Shown here: piece by piece, positions 33,716-44,743 of the stretch
How positions within the stretch are numbered: position 1 is the stretch's first letter
How the letters are laid out: each line of letters opens with the position of its first letter
Assembly: GCA_963854735.1 (NCBI GenBank)
Contig: OY978099.1
Coordinates: forward strand, 930,001-994,000
Reading direction: 5' to 3'
From: Marvania coccoides
Lineage: Eukaryota > Chlorophyta > Trebouxiophyceae > Chlorellales > Chlorellaceae
DNA: 64,000 nt
Notes under the pieces: generated by a model
What the model was told of the DNA's origin: nothing
Seen by the model: only the letters and a program-made list of their open reading frames with translations
Database searches by the model: none
Position numbers and translations under genes: made by a program

Positions 33716-34371
33716 ATGAGTTATAAACCACAGCTGGTCTGCCTGGCCATCGTTCTAGGCTTTTTGCTGCCAACCACCTCCACTCAAAGCTGCAACATTC
33801 CTGGACAAGCTGGGTGGCAGCAAGTGGATATCCAGGCTGATTTGAGGCCGCAGATGCTGGCAATGGATGCCATGCGGGACTACACACGCGGCCTGGAGGA
33901 GACGGCCGCAGACGTGAGCTGCCCGTGGAGCGATGGTGTCGAAGACGGCGCGACCATCGTAGTACAGTCTGCCTGCAAAGTAAGGGAGAGAATAATCTGT
34001 TGCACTTAGCGATATTTACCTCAGCGGTGTTTATTTTTCATTCTGTGCAGCCGGACCCAGCCTCCCAGCAGTATGCCATTCGCTTTTCGTAAGTTGCCCC
34101 AAGCTTTCTTCCTCTTCCTAAAAAGAGTGGAAGCAGTTTTGAGATCACGGTTTTACGACGTTTCTACTGCTTCCCATTGCTGCGCAGGTACTCGGTGAGT
34201 TGCTTTGTCGTCGCTAATTTCGACAACGAAGGAGCGGCGGAACCAGAGAAATTCAACCTGACTGGCGTGGTGGAAGGCATCTTGCCGGCGGAGGAGTACG
34301 GCATGGATGGAAAAAATGGGCCCCCCATTGCCACAACGCGGGCCATGCTGTTTGGCGCACCGCTAAATTGA
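33716..34371 (+). CDS. Secreted cystatin-like protein lacking the QVVAG loop (cystatin B)
   Basis: Exons 33716-33979, 34051-34088 and 34188-34371 give 161 residues. The signal peptide covers about residues 1-23 (LLPTTSTQS). The mature part aligns by eye with cystatin A: GW-x2-VD, a Tyr-x-Arg helix end, Val-x-Ser-Ala-Cys-Lys, then Tyr-Ala-Ile-x-Phe and a downstream Cys. At the position of QVVAG it has PDPAS (89-93), so papain-type inhibition is unlikely by the usual loop. It may be a cystatin-fold protein with a new role. Confidence 0.82.
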
Positions 34372-34775
34372 CATCGTTGCATGGTTATTTAATCTCTTTT
34401 CCTCTCCATGCTAGGGCCATTTTTCTTAATTTTCATGCTGGAAATTCGTGAGTATATCCAATTTTTTTGTGCTCTGCTTACAATGGTATCTAGCGAAAAC
34501 GGGAAAGGAAAAAAGAAACAGAAAATGAATGGCATATAATATAAACACACACAGTACTTAATAGCTCTCTCTGAATCACAACAAGGCAAGGGGTTATGAA
34601 GCAAAGGTTGACAAAAATAAATCAATTCACTGTCTCAGTGTAAGCTAATAATAATAATCGAACGGCCGAAATGCCGGCACCGGTTCCCTACTGAGAAAAA
34701 TGACGGAAAATATAAAACAGAAGGATGAACGTCTAACGAGGGAGAAGAAAAATAAGAAAAAAACTCCAAAACTGT
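34372..34775. other. Convergent spacer cystatin B / CDC14
   Basis: AT-rich 3' regions of two converging genes. No gene seen. Confidence 0.5.
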
Positions 34776-36894
34776 CTACGACCGCTCGTTGCGGCCGCCA
34801 TAGCTGCTCCTGTGCGCCCCTACGGCCGAGCGAAAGGCTTCCACGAACGCCGTCGCCCCCCGCCCGGCCGCCGCCGCGAACGCGCCCACCTTGCTGGTGG
34901 CGGAGTAGTTCTTGTCGGGCACGGGCTGGGAGCTTACTGTCCAGCTGTCTTCAGGGCCCAGCGAGTCCACATCCGCCAAATCTCGGTCCTCCAGCATCGA
35001 CGCTGCCGCAACCGAGTCAAAGTCCACAGCCAGCGGGATCTTGCGGGGCTGGCCGTTTGGGGCCAGCACCCGCTTGGTGGAGGACGGCGGCACCAGGGAG
35101 AAGCCGGCCTTGGCGCCGGCGGGGGTTGACGCAGCTGAGATTTCCCCCGAGCTGTAGGTCGTTACGCCTCGGTTGGGGGAGGAAGCCAGGGAGGGCATGG
35201 GCGCGCGGGTGGGCTGCCTGGGAGGGGTGGTCGCGCCCCTCGCCACCCGCTTGTTCGACTGCTCGTCCTCCGGTTCCACCGCAGGCTTGGTGGGCGACGC
35301 TGCAGCGCTCTTGATGGCGTTGCGGGAGGATCCGTTGTGGCCGGGCACCGAGATGATGTGGTTGGGCTCCATGGCGCGCGCCACAGCGGTCTTCAGCAGC
35401 TGCAGGCTCTCCGCCTCGGCCGCCGCCGCAGCGGCGGAGGTGGCGCTGACCACCGAAGCCTCCGGCACGGCTGTACCCACCGCCGAGGCGGCGGACTTCG
35501 CGGGAGACGAGGTGCCAATGAGGCGGGAGGAGCGGCGCAGGGGGAAGGTGTTCACCGCCGCGATGGTCTTGTTTTGCGCAGACAGAATGTCGGCGTTGCG
35601 AGAGGTGGCCTCGATGTTGATGACCACCTTGCTGCTGGAGCGGGCGCGGCCTCCAGAGGCGGCGATGGCCTGCGGGAGCGGGTCCAGGTGCAGCGCCAGG
35701 TCAGCCTTGGGGTCGGTGGGGATGCTGGCGGCCCGGCGGGCAACCCGGCCCTCGTGCAACAGCCGGGGCGCGTACTGCATCAGATAGTGCTGCTGGGGGC
35801 CGATGACGGAGCCCGGGCGGCATACCCGGATGTAGGCCATGGCCTCCTCCGCGGTGAACCCGTAGTGCTTGATCATGTAGCAGCAGATGAGGACGCCGGT
35901 GCGGCCGAGGCCTGCCTTGCAGTGCACCGCCAGCGCGCTCGGCTCGCGCTCCGCGAGCTCCAGGAAGCGGTACATGATGGGCTCGGAGGGGCAGGTGCCG
36001 TCGGGGAAGTAGAGGTCGTGGTGCGCCACGCCGTTGGCGGTGAACCTCGAGGCTTCGTACATTTTCTTGTTGAGGCGGACCACCGTGGTGACGCCCTTCT
36101 CGCGGAAGTACTCGATATAGTCTTCGGGGGTGAAGGTGCGCCAGCCGCTGAAGTGGCGGGGCTGGGCGGAGGGGCCGGAGAAGGCCATGAACTTTCCAGG
36201 CACGATCCAGTTGAGGTCGCCGTTTTCCACCTGAAAACAAGAGAAAGAAATTGATTAGTTCCAAATTAGGAGGAATTAAAAAAAAAATGCTGTGAAGATA
36301 TTTACTGTGTAAACGAATGCAGAAACATTGATAGATAAAATGTGCTAGTACTGCATTTCTTCTCACCTGCTCGTAGTGCTCGTACTCCTCCAGATCAAAA
36401 ACCTCTCCCGCGTGCCAGTTGATAAAACCAACTTCCTTGGCGCGCGCCATGCCGCGGATGACGTCCGCCACGCCCAGCGTGAAGGTGGGCACCCCGCAGG
36501 AGGCGTCCCGGAAACCCACAAAGGGCTCAAGCTGGCGCAGCGGCGCGTAGGCCTCCTCCGCGCGCTTTCCCAGGTACAGCACCGAGTGGATGCCCACCAG
36601 CGCGGCGGCGTTGGCACGTTTGTGCGGGTGGGGGCCCACCAGGAGGTACACCGGCTGGCGCTGGGCGTCGCCCTCATTCAGCAGGTGGTTCAGCCGCTGG
36701 CAGAACCGCCAGCAGTGGCCCAGGTTGCAGGGCCCAAAGTCCGCGCAAAAGGGCTCATAGACGAGGCTCTGGTCCAGCCAGAAGCACATCGCACCGGCAG
36801 GGACGCCTGGCGGCGGACCAGACGTCTGCTGGGCGCACAAAAAGTAGAGCCGGCCGGGGATTATCTCCGCCGGGTATTCCATCAGTCGGCTCAT
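34776..36894 (-). CDS. CDC14: CDC14-type dual-specificity phosphatase
   Basis: Exons 36894-36367 and 36230-34776 give 660 residues. The N-terminal half has the CDC14 core A domain (IPGRLYFLCA, ADFGPCNLGHCWRF, KRANAAALVG). The catalytic half has GDLNWIVPGKFMAFSGP and AVHCKAGLGRTGVLICCY, with catalytic Cys near residue 280, then VCRPGSVIGPQQHYL. The 300-residue tail is Ser/Ala/Pro-rich and probably disordered, with several Arg/Lys-Ser/Thr-Pro sites. CDC14 removes Cdk phosphates from Ser-Pro sites during mitotic exit and in cilia and DNA repair. A pyrimidine-rich acceptor ending just 5' of the start codon (about 36910) points to an intron in the 5' untranslated region, or to an extra upstream exon. 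Confidence 0.94.
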
Positions 36895-37366
36895 CTTGGG
36901 GTGAATAGACTGCAGGGAATAAGGGTGCAAAAGGTCAGTCTCGATAGCCGGATGTCTTAACAACCCGAAAGGTAGATCTAAGTCGAAAGCGAGGAACGAA
37001 GCGGTCGGACCCCGTCTGTTTCCATTGTGGATCGACCAAAGATGGCAGAAAGGGCATTAATTGGTCTCTAGTCTCACCTTTCGTGCACAAGATCTGAAGA
37101 TTGATCGGAAGTTGGTTGCGACGAAGTTGGAGTCTGAACGAGAGGCCTATCGGAGACTACCTACTTTACTAAAACCTCTGTGACAGTGTAATGGGTATTG
37201 AGAATAAATATAGCTGAGCAATCGAGGCACCATGCTCCTAGGCCGATTTTTTTCTCCCGCGCGCTGCGATGGCACAGCACGCACACATTTTTTTTGATAG
37301 CAGTTTTTTTTTGCGCTGCCCATAGATATTTAGATATTAAATTATTGGCCCGGCGGAGAACATGCC
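36895..37366. other. Divergent promoter region CDC14 / OPR-like
   Basis: 472 bp between opposed starts. A likely 3' splice site for a CDC14 leader intron is at about 36910. No other gene seen. Confidence 0.55.
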
Positions 37367-40300
37367 ATGTCGGCCAGGTTTCTTCTATCAAACGCCTTGC
37401 CAGCACATTTACGGCTCTCATCTTCAGGCCAACCGCGCCGCTGCCCCTCTTTGACACACCCCTTAGCCCCTCAATCACGCCCGAATGAACCCATTTCGGC
37501 GGCGAGCCTGGCAGCGCCGCAATCCGAGGGTTCGCTTCACCCCGCCCTGCCAATTGCGCCCCCAGCCGCGGTGCAGTTAACGCCCCTCAATCAAGCGTAT
37601 CGCGTGCTCCAAGCCCACGCCCTTCCCGCATTAAAGCGTCGTGCTGCGGCAATAGAGCGGCTTGGCGTCGTGGCAAACGCCAGCGGTGAGAATGAAACGC
37701 AGCTGGACAGCCGCTGCTGGGTGGCACTGTGCTGGGCTTTGGCCGAGCTTTCAGCCCAGCAACAGGCGCCGACTTTCGAAGGGGGCTCGGACGACGAACG
37801 CGAAAGGGAAGCAGCCGAAGAGGAAGAGACGCGAGTGCTCGCAGCGCTGCTTGCTTGCGTGAAACTGGGGGTTGCAACGCTGCATCAGAGGTCCACGCCG
37901 GCGCTGGCGGCGGCGCTGAAAGGCTTGAGCAAGGCGCGCGGGGCAGAGGCCGCTGGAGTGGCGGCAGCGCTGGTGGCGGCTTTGGCGCAGCGGGCAGCAA
38001 CTATGGACGCTTTAACAGCCGTTGTAGTGACCACCGCGTTAAAATCGTTGCCGCAGCAGTCTTCCAACATCTTTGCGGCGCTCGGAGGGGTGCTGAGCCG
38101 CCCTGAAGCAGCGGCAGCGCTTCCTTTACGCAGCCTGCAGAGACTAGCATTGTCTCTGACCGCCCTGGACTGGCAGCTCCCCACCGGCGCCCTCCACAAA
38201 GTCGGCTGGCAGTGCGCGCGGCGGCACCGCGCGCTTCCAGCTGCCTCGCTGTCTAGTTTGGCCTGGGCGGTAGCCCGAAGAGGCGGGAAGGCGAGCGAGG
38301 ATTTACTGGCCGCCCTCGCGCCTGTGATGCGCGCTGTGCTGCCTGGGTGCGGCATGAAGGAGCTCTCCGACGTCGCGCGTGCCTACGCCAAGCTTCCGGG
38401 CGCTGCAGAGGCGGACAAGGACCTGTTTATCGGAATCGCAGCTCGGGCGGAGAGGTGCGTCGATGGGGCTGCCCCTCAGGACGTGGCGCGCGTGGTGGGG
38501 TCGTTTGACGAGCTGGGCATCCAGCCAGAGGTGCTGCTGGGCGTGGTGGAGGAGTGGGCGGACAGAAAACTGGCAGCGTTGACTCCGCAGGCGTTGGCGT
38601 TTGCTCTGGCGTCGTTTGCCCGCCTGGGCAACCACTCCTCTCGCCTGCTGCGCACCGCGGCGGCGTGCGCTGCCGGCAAAGTGGCGGAGATGGGGCGCAC
38701 CGAGCTGGCGGTCACCATGTGGGCCTTTGCCAGCCTCGATTACGATCCAGGTGCGTGATTTTTTTGATCTTTTTTGGATCGAGTCTTCATCTTAAACTTT
38801 CTACATTTTTCTCGTTAATAGATGTTTTTATTGCATAAAAATAAATCCCAAGCTCTATCATCTTCCATAATCTCTATCCCCAAATTCCATTGCTTCTAAT
38901 TGAACTGAGCTCGTCATTTCTTTTACTTTTTTCCACAGGGCACGAGCTGATGGCGGCGGCAGCAACAGCAGCCCAAGCCGACCCCACCGCCTTCGCAGAC
39001 CGCGATCTGTCCAATGTGCTTTGGGCGTTAGCCCATCTGGACCACCCTCCACCCCCCCAATGCCTCGACACCATCGCCACAGGCCTTCTCCCCATTGCCG
39101 GGAGATACAGTGGAGTGGCAGCTGCTAGGGTGCTGTGGGCCTACGCTTCCTTCGACCACCCCCCGCCAGCGGCCTTAACAGACGCCCTCGCGGCGGCGGT
39201 GGCGCGCGAAGCTCCGGTTCTGGACGCCCAGAGCCTTTCTTTGTCTGCATGGGCGCTGGGCTCGCTGCGCCACCGCCACGTGGGGCTGAACCGCGCGCTG
39301 GCGGCGGAGCTGCGGCGGGATGACGCCCGGTTTCACGCTTTTCTCCCGCAGAATTTGGCGAATCTTGCATGGGGGCTGGCCAAAGCGGGAATGGACCCCG
39401 GGGACAACTTTCTAGATCTGCTGGCAGAAGAAAGCGCGACCCGGCTGGCGGAGTTCGCCCCGCACGAGGTCATGTCGCTGTGCTGGGGGTTTGCGAACCT
39501 GCGGCGCGCGCCGGCGGGGCTGGCGGCCGCGGCAGCAGTGGAGCTGCGGGAGAGGCACAGCGAGTTCAGGGCCGCGGAGCTGGGCTGCACGCTGTGGGCG
39601 CTGGGCAAAATGATAGGAAATGTGCCGCAGCGGTCGCACGAGGCGCCGCATGACGCAGAATGGGAGGCTCCGGATCAAACAGCATTGGGGGCGGCGGCAG
39701 CGGCTGCGCTTGAAGCAGCCAACCGAGGACTGCCCTCCAAGATAGATTCTCTGTCGGGAAAAGAACTGGCGATGTGTGTATGGGGCGTGGGCCGCCTCCA
39801 CACCGCCTGCAGCGTCTCCACCAGCCGAAACAGCAGCGATTTTGAGTCGGCTTTATCTCCGACAAGCTTGGCCGTGCTGAAACGTGCCGTGGCTCAAAAG
39901 GCGCAGGAGCTGAACTCCGTGTCGCTGGTGGTGACAGTGGAAGGGCTTTCATGGCTGCAGGTGCGGTGCAGCGACGCGGCTGAGGCAGCTCTGAGCGATG
40001 CCATCGCCAGCCGGGTGAATCAAGCGCCAGCAGCTCTTATGCCGTGGGAACTCTCCCTGCTGGCGTTCCGGCTCACGGAGATCGACCACCTTCCCGCCGC
40101 GCGCGCCCTGCTGCACCACAAAGCCGCGGAAGCGGCGGTGGCAGAGAAAAAGTTTGGCCCAGTCGGGGCTATTCAACTTTTGGCAGCAATGGCCGCTACC
40201 GGGGCGTTTTCTCCCGCGGTGTTTGCGGGGGCGCGGCGCCGGGTGAACCGTCTTGCGGAAACGTACATCCTGGATGAAGCGTACCTGGTGCTGCTGCATA

Positions 40301-40413
40301 GAGCGCTGCATGAGCTGCCAGCGGCCCAAGCCGGCAAGATTAAGCTGTCGTACACCTGGCAGGCGCGAATGGCGGCTGCCTGGGACAAGCACCGCGGCAA
40401 TGAGACAATTTGA
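37367..40413 (+). CDS. Octotricopeptide-like (OPR/FAST-type) organelle RNA-binding protein
   Basis: Exons 37367-38750 and 38939-40413 give 952 residues. The N-terminus (MSARFLLSNALPAHLRLSSSG) is Arg/Ser/Leu-rich as in a plastid or mitochondrial presequence. The rest is a series of degenerate helical repeats of about 38 residues with recurrent LSNVLWALAHLDHPPP-, ARVLWAYASFDHPPP- and NLAWGLAKAGMDP-type cores, the mark of OPR/FASTK-like repeats. Such proteins bind organelle RNAs and govern their stability, splicing or translation and are greatly expanded in green algae. I cannot see a C-terminal RAP domain. Confidence 0.85.
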
Positions 40414-40617
40414 TATAAATAACTACTCCGTTTGTAAATTTAAAAATTACTTATTATACGATGATACGAGATTTAAAAACAACAGCATGAACGATGAGCT
40501 TGAGCTTTGCATAAAGAGAAAAAGCGGGTCAAATTTGGAGGAAACCCCGTCTTATTTAGACAGAAAAAGCTGAGTTATTACAGCGTATGGTTGAGTTACT
40601 AATGGTAGTTGTTGTTT

Positions 40618-41462
40618 TCACCTTGCAGCAGCGTATTGGCCACGTGGTGGTGCAGGCAATGGCCCCAGCTCCACCCCTTCAGAAGCCATCATTTTGCCCA
40701 CCTCCATCACCACAGCAATCGCCTCGGTGTGGGTCCTGCTCTCCAGCGCCGTCCACACCTCTACCAGCACGCAAGACGGCGAAATTTCCTCTGCAGGCGC
40801 CACCACCGCTCCTTTATAAACGCTTCCTCCACCGCCGCTGCCGCTGCTGCTGTGAAGTTGTTGAGTGGCTACTCTGTGCAGGCGGGACACCAGCACGTGC
40901 ACCACCCACTCCCCTTGCTTTACGTCAAACGTGTGTCCCCGTTTGTAGTGCTGGTATTGGACTTCAAAGCCGAGGCCTTTCCAGAACGCAGGCACGTCGG
41001 GACCAGCGCAGTGAGCGTACGTCGCGGTACGCAACGTGGCGGGGAGTTTATCCAGCATGAGGTCGCCCCAGGTAGGGCGGCTGTACTGGCATGCCACCCA
41101 CCTGAATTCGACAAATTAAAAAAATTGAGTAATTGAGCGTTCGATACACAATTTATAGCTTTCTCTGTGATGTGTAAAAAGCTCTAGAACCTCAAGGTAC
41201 TGAATACGAAAATGAAATATAATAAAAACCACCACAATTACTGTGGTTTTTACCTGTCGGCTGCGGGGTGGGAGCCGTTGGGTGAAGGCGGCACGATGAG
41301 GTGCCGAAGATGCATCTCTTGTCGCCTGGCGGAGCCTTGGCAGCGCAGCACCATCTCGTGAACATCTATCGGCTCTGGCTCGTGCCCCGCCAGCGCTGCC
41401 AGAAGCTGCAGCAAGTGCGGCAGGCTGGCTTCTTCAATTGCTGCCACCGCTCGAACCTCCAT
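40618..41462 (-). CDS. MED18: Mediator complex subunit 18
   Basis: Exons 41462-41254 and 41101-40618 give 230 residues. The beta-barrel family shows in the opening (MEVRAVAAIEEASLPHLLQL), IDVHEMVLR near residue 35, RPTWGDL near 75, LGFEVQYQHYKRGHTFDV in the middle and WVVHVLVSRL. Length matches plant MED18 (about 219). MED18 sits in the Mediator head module with MED20 and MED8 and links to RNA polymerase II. The gene begins inside the end of an overlapping upstream open frame (41652-41434). Confidence 0.87.
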
Positions 41463-41652
41463 CGTCAGCGTCCTTCAACAGCGCGTTTGCGGTGCTCAAA
41501 AGCTCGAGGGTGTGCAGTTCTTCAGACCCCGCCAGCAGCAGGGACACGATTTTAACGAGAGTGATGGAAGCCAGGGCTACAAGCGCTAATCGACCAGCAA
41601 AACTTGTTAAAAGAGAAAACGCCAGGATGTGTTGCCGCTGCGCCGAGTCCAT
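41434..41652 (-). CDS. Upstream overlapping ORF with a membrane-span-like segment
   Basis: This is a 72-residue frame starting 190 bp upstream of MED18 and overlapping its first 29 bases in another frame. Residues 11-43 are hydrophobic (LAFSLLTSFAGRLALVALAS and onwards) and could span a membrane; the end is Asp/Gly/Ser-rich. If the MED18 transcript starts upstream, this would act as an overlapping uORF that lowers MED18 translation. It might instead be a separate small gene or chance. Confidence 0.35.
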   Translation of the reverse strand: MDSAQRQHILAFSLLTSFAGRLALVALASITLVKIVSLLLAGSEELHTLELLSTANALLKDADDGGSSGGSN

Positions 41653-42061
41653 CCCACTATTTTAATGCGTACATTATTGAAAATGAAAATGAAAATGAAA
41701 ACGCAAAAAGCGGGGCTAAAGGGATACTCCAAGGAGACCCCTGCCTTTTATTCTTTGTTTTTATTGATCGAAAGCGAAAGCCAAGGGAGCTAAATGAAAA
41801 ACAATATTCAAATCTGGCTAAGCTGCTGCTGCGCAGGCTCGCAGGATTCTATTCTTCTCTCCCATTGCAGCCAAATACAGCACATACTTCATTCCAGCTC
41901 CTGATCTACCCACTGCCTTTTGCTGCTGCTTCAAAGTCGCCACTCTCTAAGTAATGTGCATGCCACCTCCGCTCTATTTTTTCATCCATATTGCAATACT
42001 TACAATACATTTAAACCACCAAAATCACGTCACGCACCACACACTCCTCCCCGCACTCCTC
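41653..42061. other. Spacer MED18 / PAN3
   Basis: It holds the MED18 upstream flank and the PAN3 3' end. A GAAAAT microsatellite lies at 41677-41700. No other gene seen. Confidence 0.5.
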
Positions 42062-44365
42062 TCATCCCTCTTCTCCACCTCCCCCGGTGGTCCCGACCGC
42101 CGCGGCCTTCAACTCCGCATACGCCGTCTGCAGGCAGCGCTTCACGTCCGCGTACGACACCACCAGCATCGAGGCTTCGTCCCTGCTCAGCAGCACCACC
42201 TTCTCGTCGACTCCCGCGTCCGCTTTGTTCAGCGCTTCGATCATGGGCCCCCAGTCAGTGGCAGGACTGCCATCCTCTTGGACTTGGTGGAAAACAAAGT
42301 CACGGAAGAGGGAGAGGAGGTAGCGATCGCCCGTTTCCGCCCACCGCGCGTCGCCCCCCATTTCTGGTCGGTCCAGCACCATGTTCATTTTTATGAGGAG
42401 GCGCGCGATGCGGCCGTTCTCGCACTCTTTCTGCAGCTCGGAGGCCACGGTGTCGCACTGGGAGTGCGCGGAATCGAGCTCGGAGAAGATGCGGTCGCCC
42501 AGGGCCGCCACCAACGACCGCCAGCTGGCGAAACCACCGCCTAGGGGAAAAGGGAATGAAACCACTCTTATTTTAATTGAAAAAACGAGTGTTGAGCATC
42601 ACACACTATGCAGTGCTCGTAATTATGCATCAAAGACACATAAACGAAGAGTTTCGTTCAAAACAATAGTAAGTAGTGTCTTGAAGTTAAATTAACTAGA
42701 AAAGCGTTGAAATAAAGAAAACTTCCCCTCACCTTCGCTAGATGCCAACAGGCCGGCCATCACGTGGCACAGCTCCCTCGAGTAATGCGCAGACAGCGCG
42801 TCCAACGACGGCGGCGCGTTGCGAGCCGCGCATGCAAGCGTCAGCAGCATCGTTCCCAATGCTGTCAGATCTTCCCGCTGAGCCCTGTTCACATCAGCAG
42901 GTGGGCCCTCTGCCAGCACCTCCGCGACGCCTACCGCCGCCAGCCGCACCCGCGAGGGCGCCACCAGCACGACCTTGGACGGCGCCAGCGCAGCAGGCGA
43001 CGCAGCGAGGCCTGCGGAGTGAATCGCCCTCAACGCCGCTGTGAGCTGCACTAGGTACGACCACAGCTGCGCCTCGCTGGCGGGGCTGCGCATCAGCCCC
43101 TGCGGGGTGTGGGTCGGCAGGATGTGCGCCTGCTCCAGGGTCACGGCAGCTGCGTGGTAGTCAAAAGCCAGGAACAGCGAGGGCATGCCGTCCACCTCAT
43201 CGCTCACAAATGCCTCACGTAAGCCCACAACGTTGGTGTGGTTGGACACGGGGGCCCAGCGCTCGACCGCGGTTTCGGCGGTGGCCAGCACGTCTGCGGT
43301 GGGCCGCAGGTGGCGGCCGTCGATGCGGCGTAAGGCGTAGGGAGCGCCGTCGCCCGTGTGCACGCCTTTCAACAGGCAGGTGGAGATGCCCAGCGCCGTG
43401 GAAGGCGTCTCCGAGGCCATCTCCAGGTCCTCCAACGGCAACAAGCTGTGGAACTGCGCGGAAGAAGGAGAAAAAACAACACAACACTTGATATAATTTT
43501 GTAAACTCTCCACCCAAAAGCAAAAAAAAACACGACATATATATCAAATTATAAAGTAAAAATAGAACGAAAAGACGTGTGATATTCATAAGAAGAAAGG
43601 AAACACACTCACCTGCTGCACCACAGCCGGCAGGCCCGCCGCTGCCAGGGCATCAGCAGGGAGCGTGGCAGCCGCGAGGTAGCTGCGCTGCTGCATGTCC
43701 TGGCGCAAGCTTTCAGGCATGAACTGCCCCGCCAGCTGCATGCGCCCGTACGACACCGCGTACGCCGCAACAGAGGGTCTAGAAACCCCCGGACCGATGG
43801 CTCTCCCACCTCGGCCTCTCCCGCCTCGTCCCCTGCCCCTCCCGCCGGAAAAACGGCCGCCAGGGCCTGGAGGGGGTCCCCCTGAAGGCCCGCCTCCTCC
43901 GCCCCCCCCTCGGCCTTTTCCTCCCTGAGAAAAGGGGTGTTGAAGGCCTGGAGGAGGTCCCCCGTTGCTGCTGGCAAGCGTCCCTGAGGGTGGAGGCCCC
44001 GCTCCTGGCTGCTGCTGCATCGGCCGCCACGAGCGGAACATTTGGGCGGCTTGGGAGGCTATGTCGCTGGCTGCTGAAGCCGGAGTGGCGGAAGAAAGGC
44101 CCAAAATGTCATCATCATCAGGGAGACCTAGATTGCTGTGGTCAGGAACCGGGGCTGCCGCTGCAATATTGGCCGTGAGAGGCGCCTGGGAGGTGGCACT
44201 GGCTGGGATGAAGGGCTTGGCTGCAGCCGCTGCTGCGGAGGCGGGGACGAACGCCTTGGCAGAGACCGCCGAAGCTCCGCTGCTGCCTCCGCCAGGCACG
44301 AATGGCTGGGCGTCTACGCGGGTGGTAAGGCGATAGCCGCTGGCCTGATCCCGCTGCGACGCCAT
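42062..44365 (-). CDS. PAN3: PAN3, pseudokinase subunit of the PAN2-PAN3 deadenylase
   Basis: Exons 44365-43613, 43453-42733 and 42540-42062 give 650 residues. The N-terminal 250 residues are disordered, with three similar short motifs (DAQPFVPGG, SAKAFVPAS, AAKPFIPAS) that resemble PAM2 motifs for poly(A)-binding protein, and an RGG box. The pseudokinase follows (YALRRIDGRHLRP, SNHTNVVGLREAF, LFLAFDYHAAAVTLEQAH, then REDLTALGTMLLTLA) without HRD or DFG catalytic motifs, as expected. The last exon is the helical linker and knob domain (GDRIFSELDSA, GRIARLLIKMNMVLDRPE, RYLLSLFRDFVFHQV). PAN3 brings PAN2 to poly(A) tails. No CCCH finger is seen at the N-terminus. Confidence 0.93.
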
Positions 44366-44743
44366 TCCAGAGCCGCCTGAGGTTCCGGAAGGGCTCTATA
44401 AAATTTAAATATAAATTTTAATTAATGGATCTATAAAAATCGGGAGATCTCAAGGGGGGGATTGCCGTATACAACTAGGTAAAATATTGACCGTGTAGAC
44501 GCACTATTAAATAAAAATAATGGAGTATACGAGCCATTTTACAACAAGGTGTGAGTTAGTTCGCAATTTCAAACCACAGAAGCCGCATTTCATTATTTTA
44601 TTATACAAGGAGAGCTTTACAGATCGATTGAAGCAGAACACGCCACTTCTACGCGCGTCCTCTTTATTAACTCTCAAGACACATCCTCGAGTTCCTTCAA
44701 GGAGGAGCACATTCTCCCACTAGCCCTTCCAGTTTCAACCACA
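44366..44743. other. Divergent promoter region PAN3 / aldo-keto reductase
   Basis: 378 bp between opposed starts, AT-rich. No gene seen. Confidence 0.55.

Noticed and set aside
35337..36254. 305-codon plus-strand frame opposite CDC14
   Set aside because: It is antisense to conserved CDC14 catalytic sequence; a GC-rich shadow frame.
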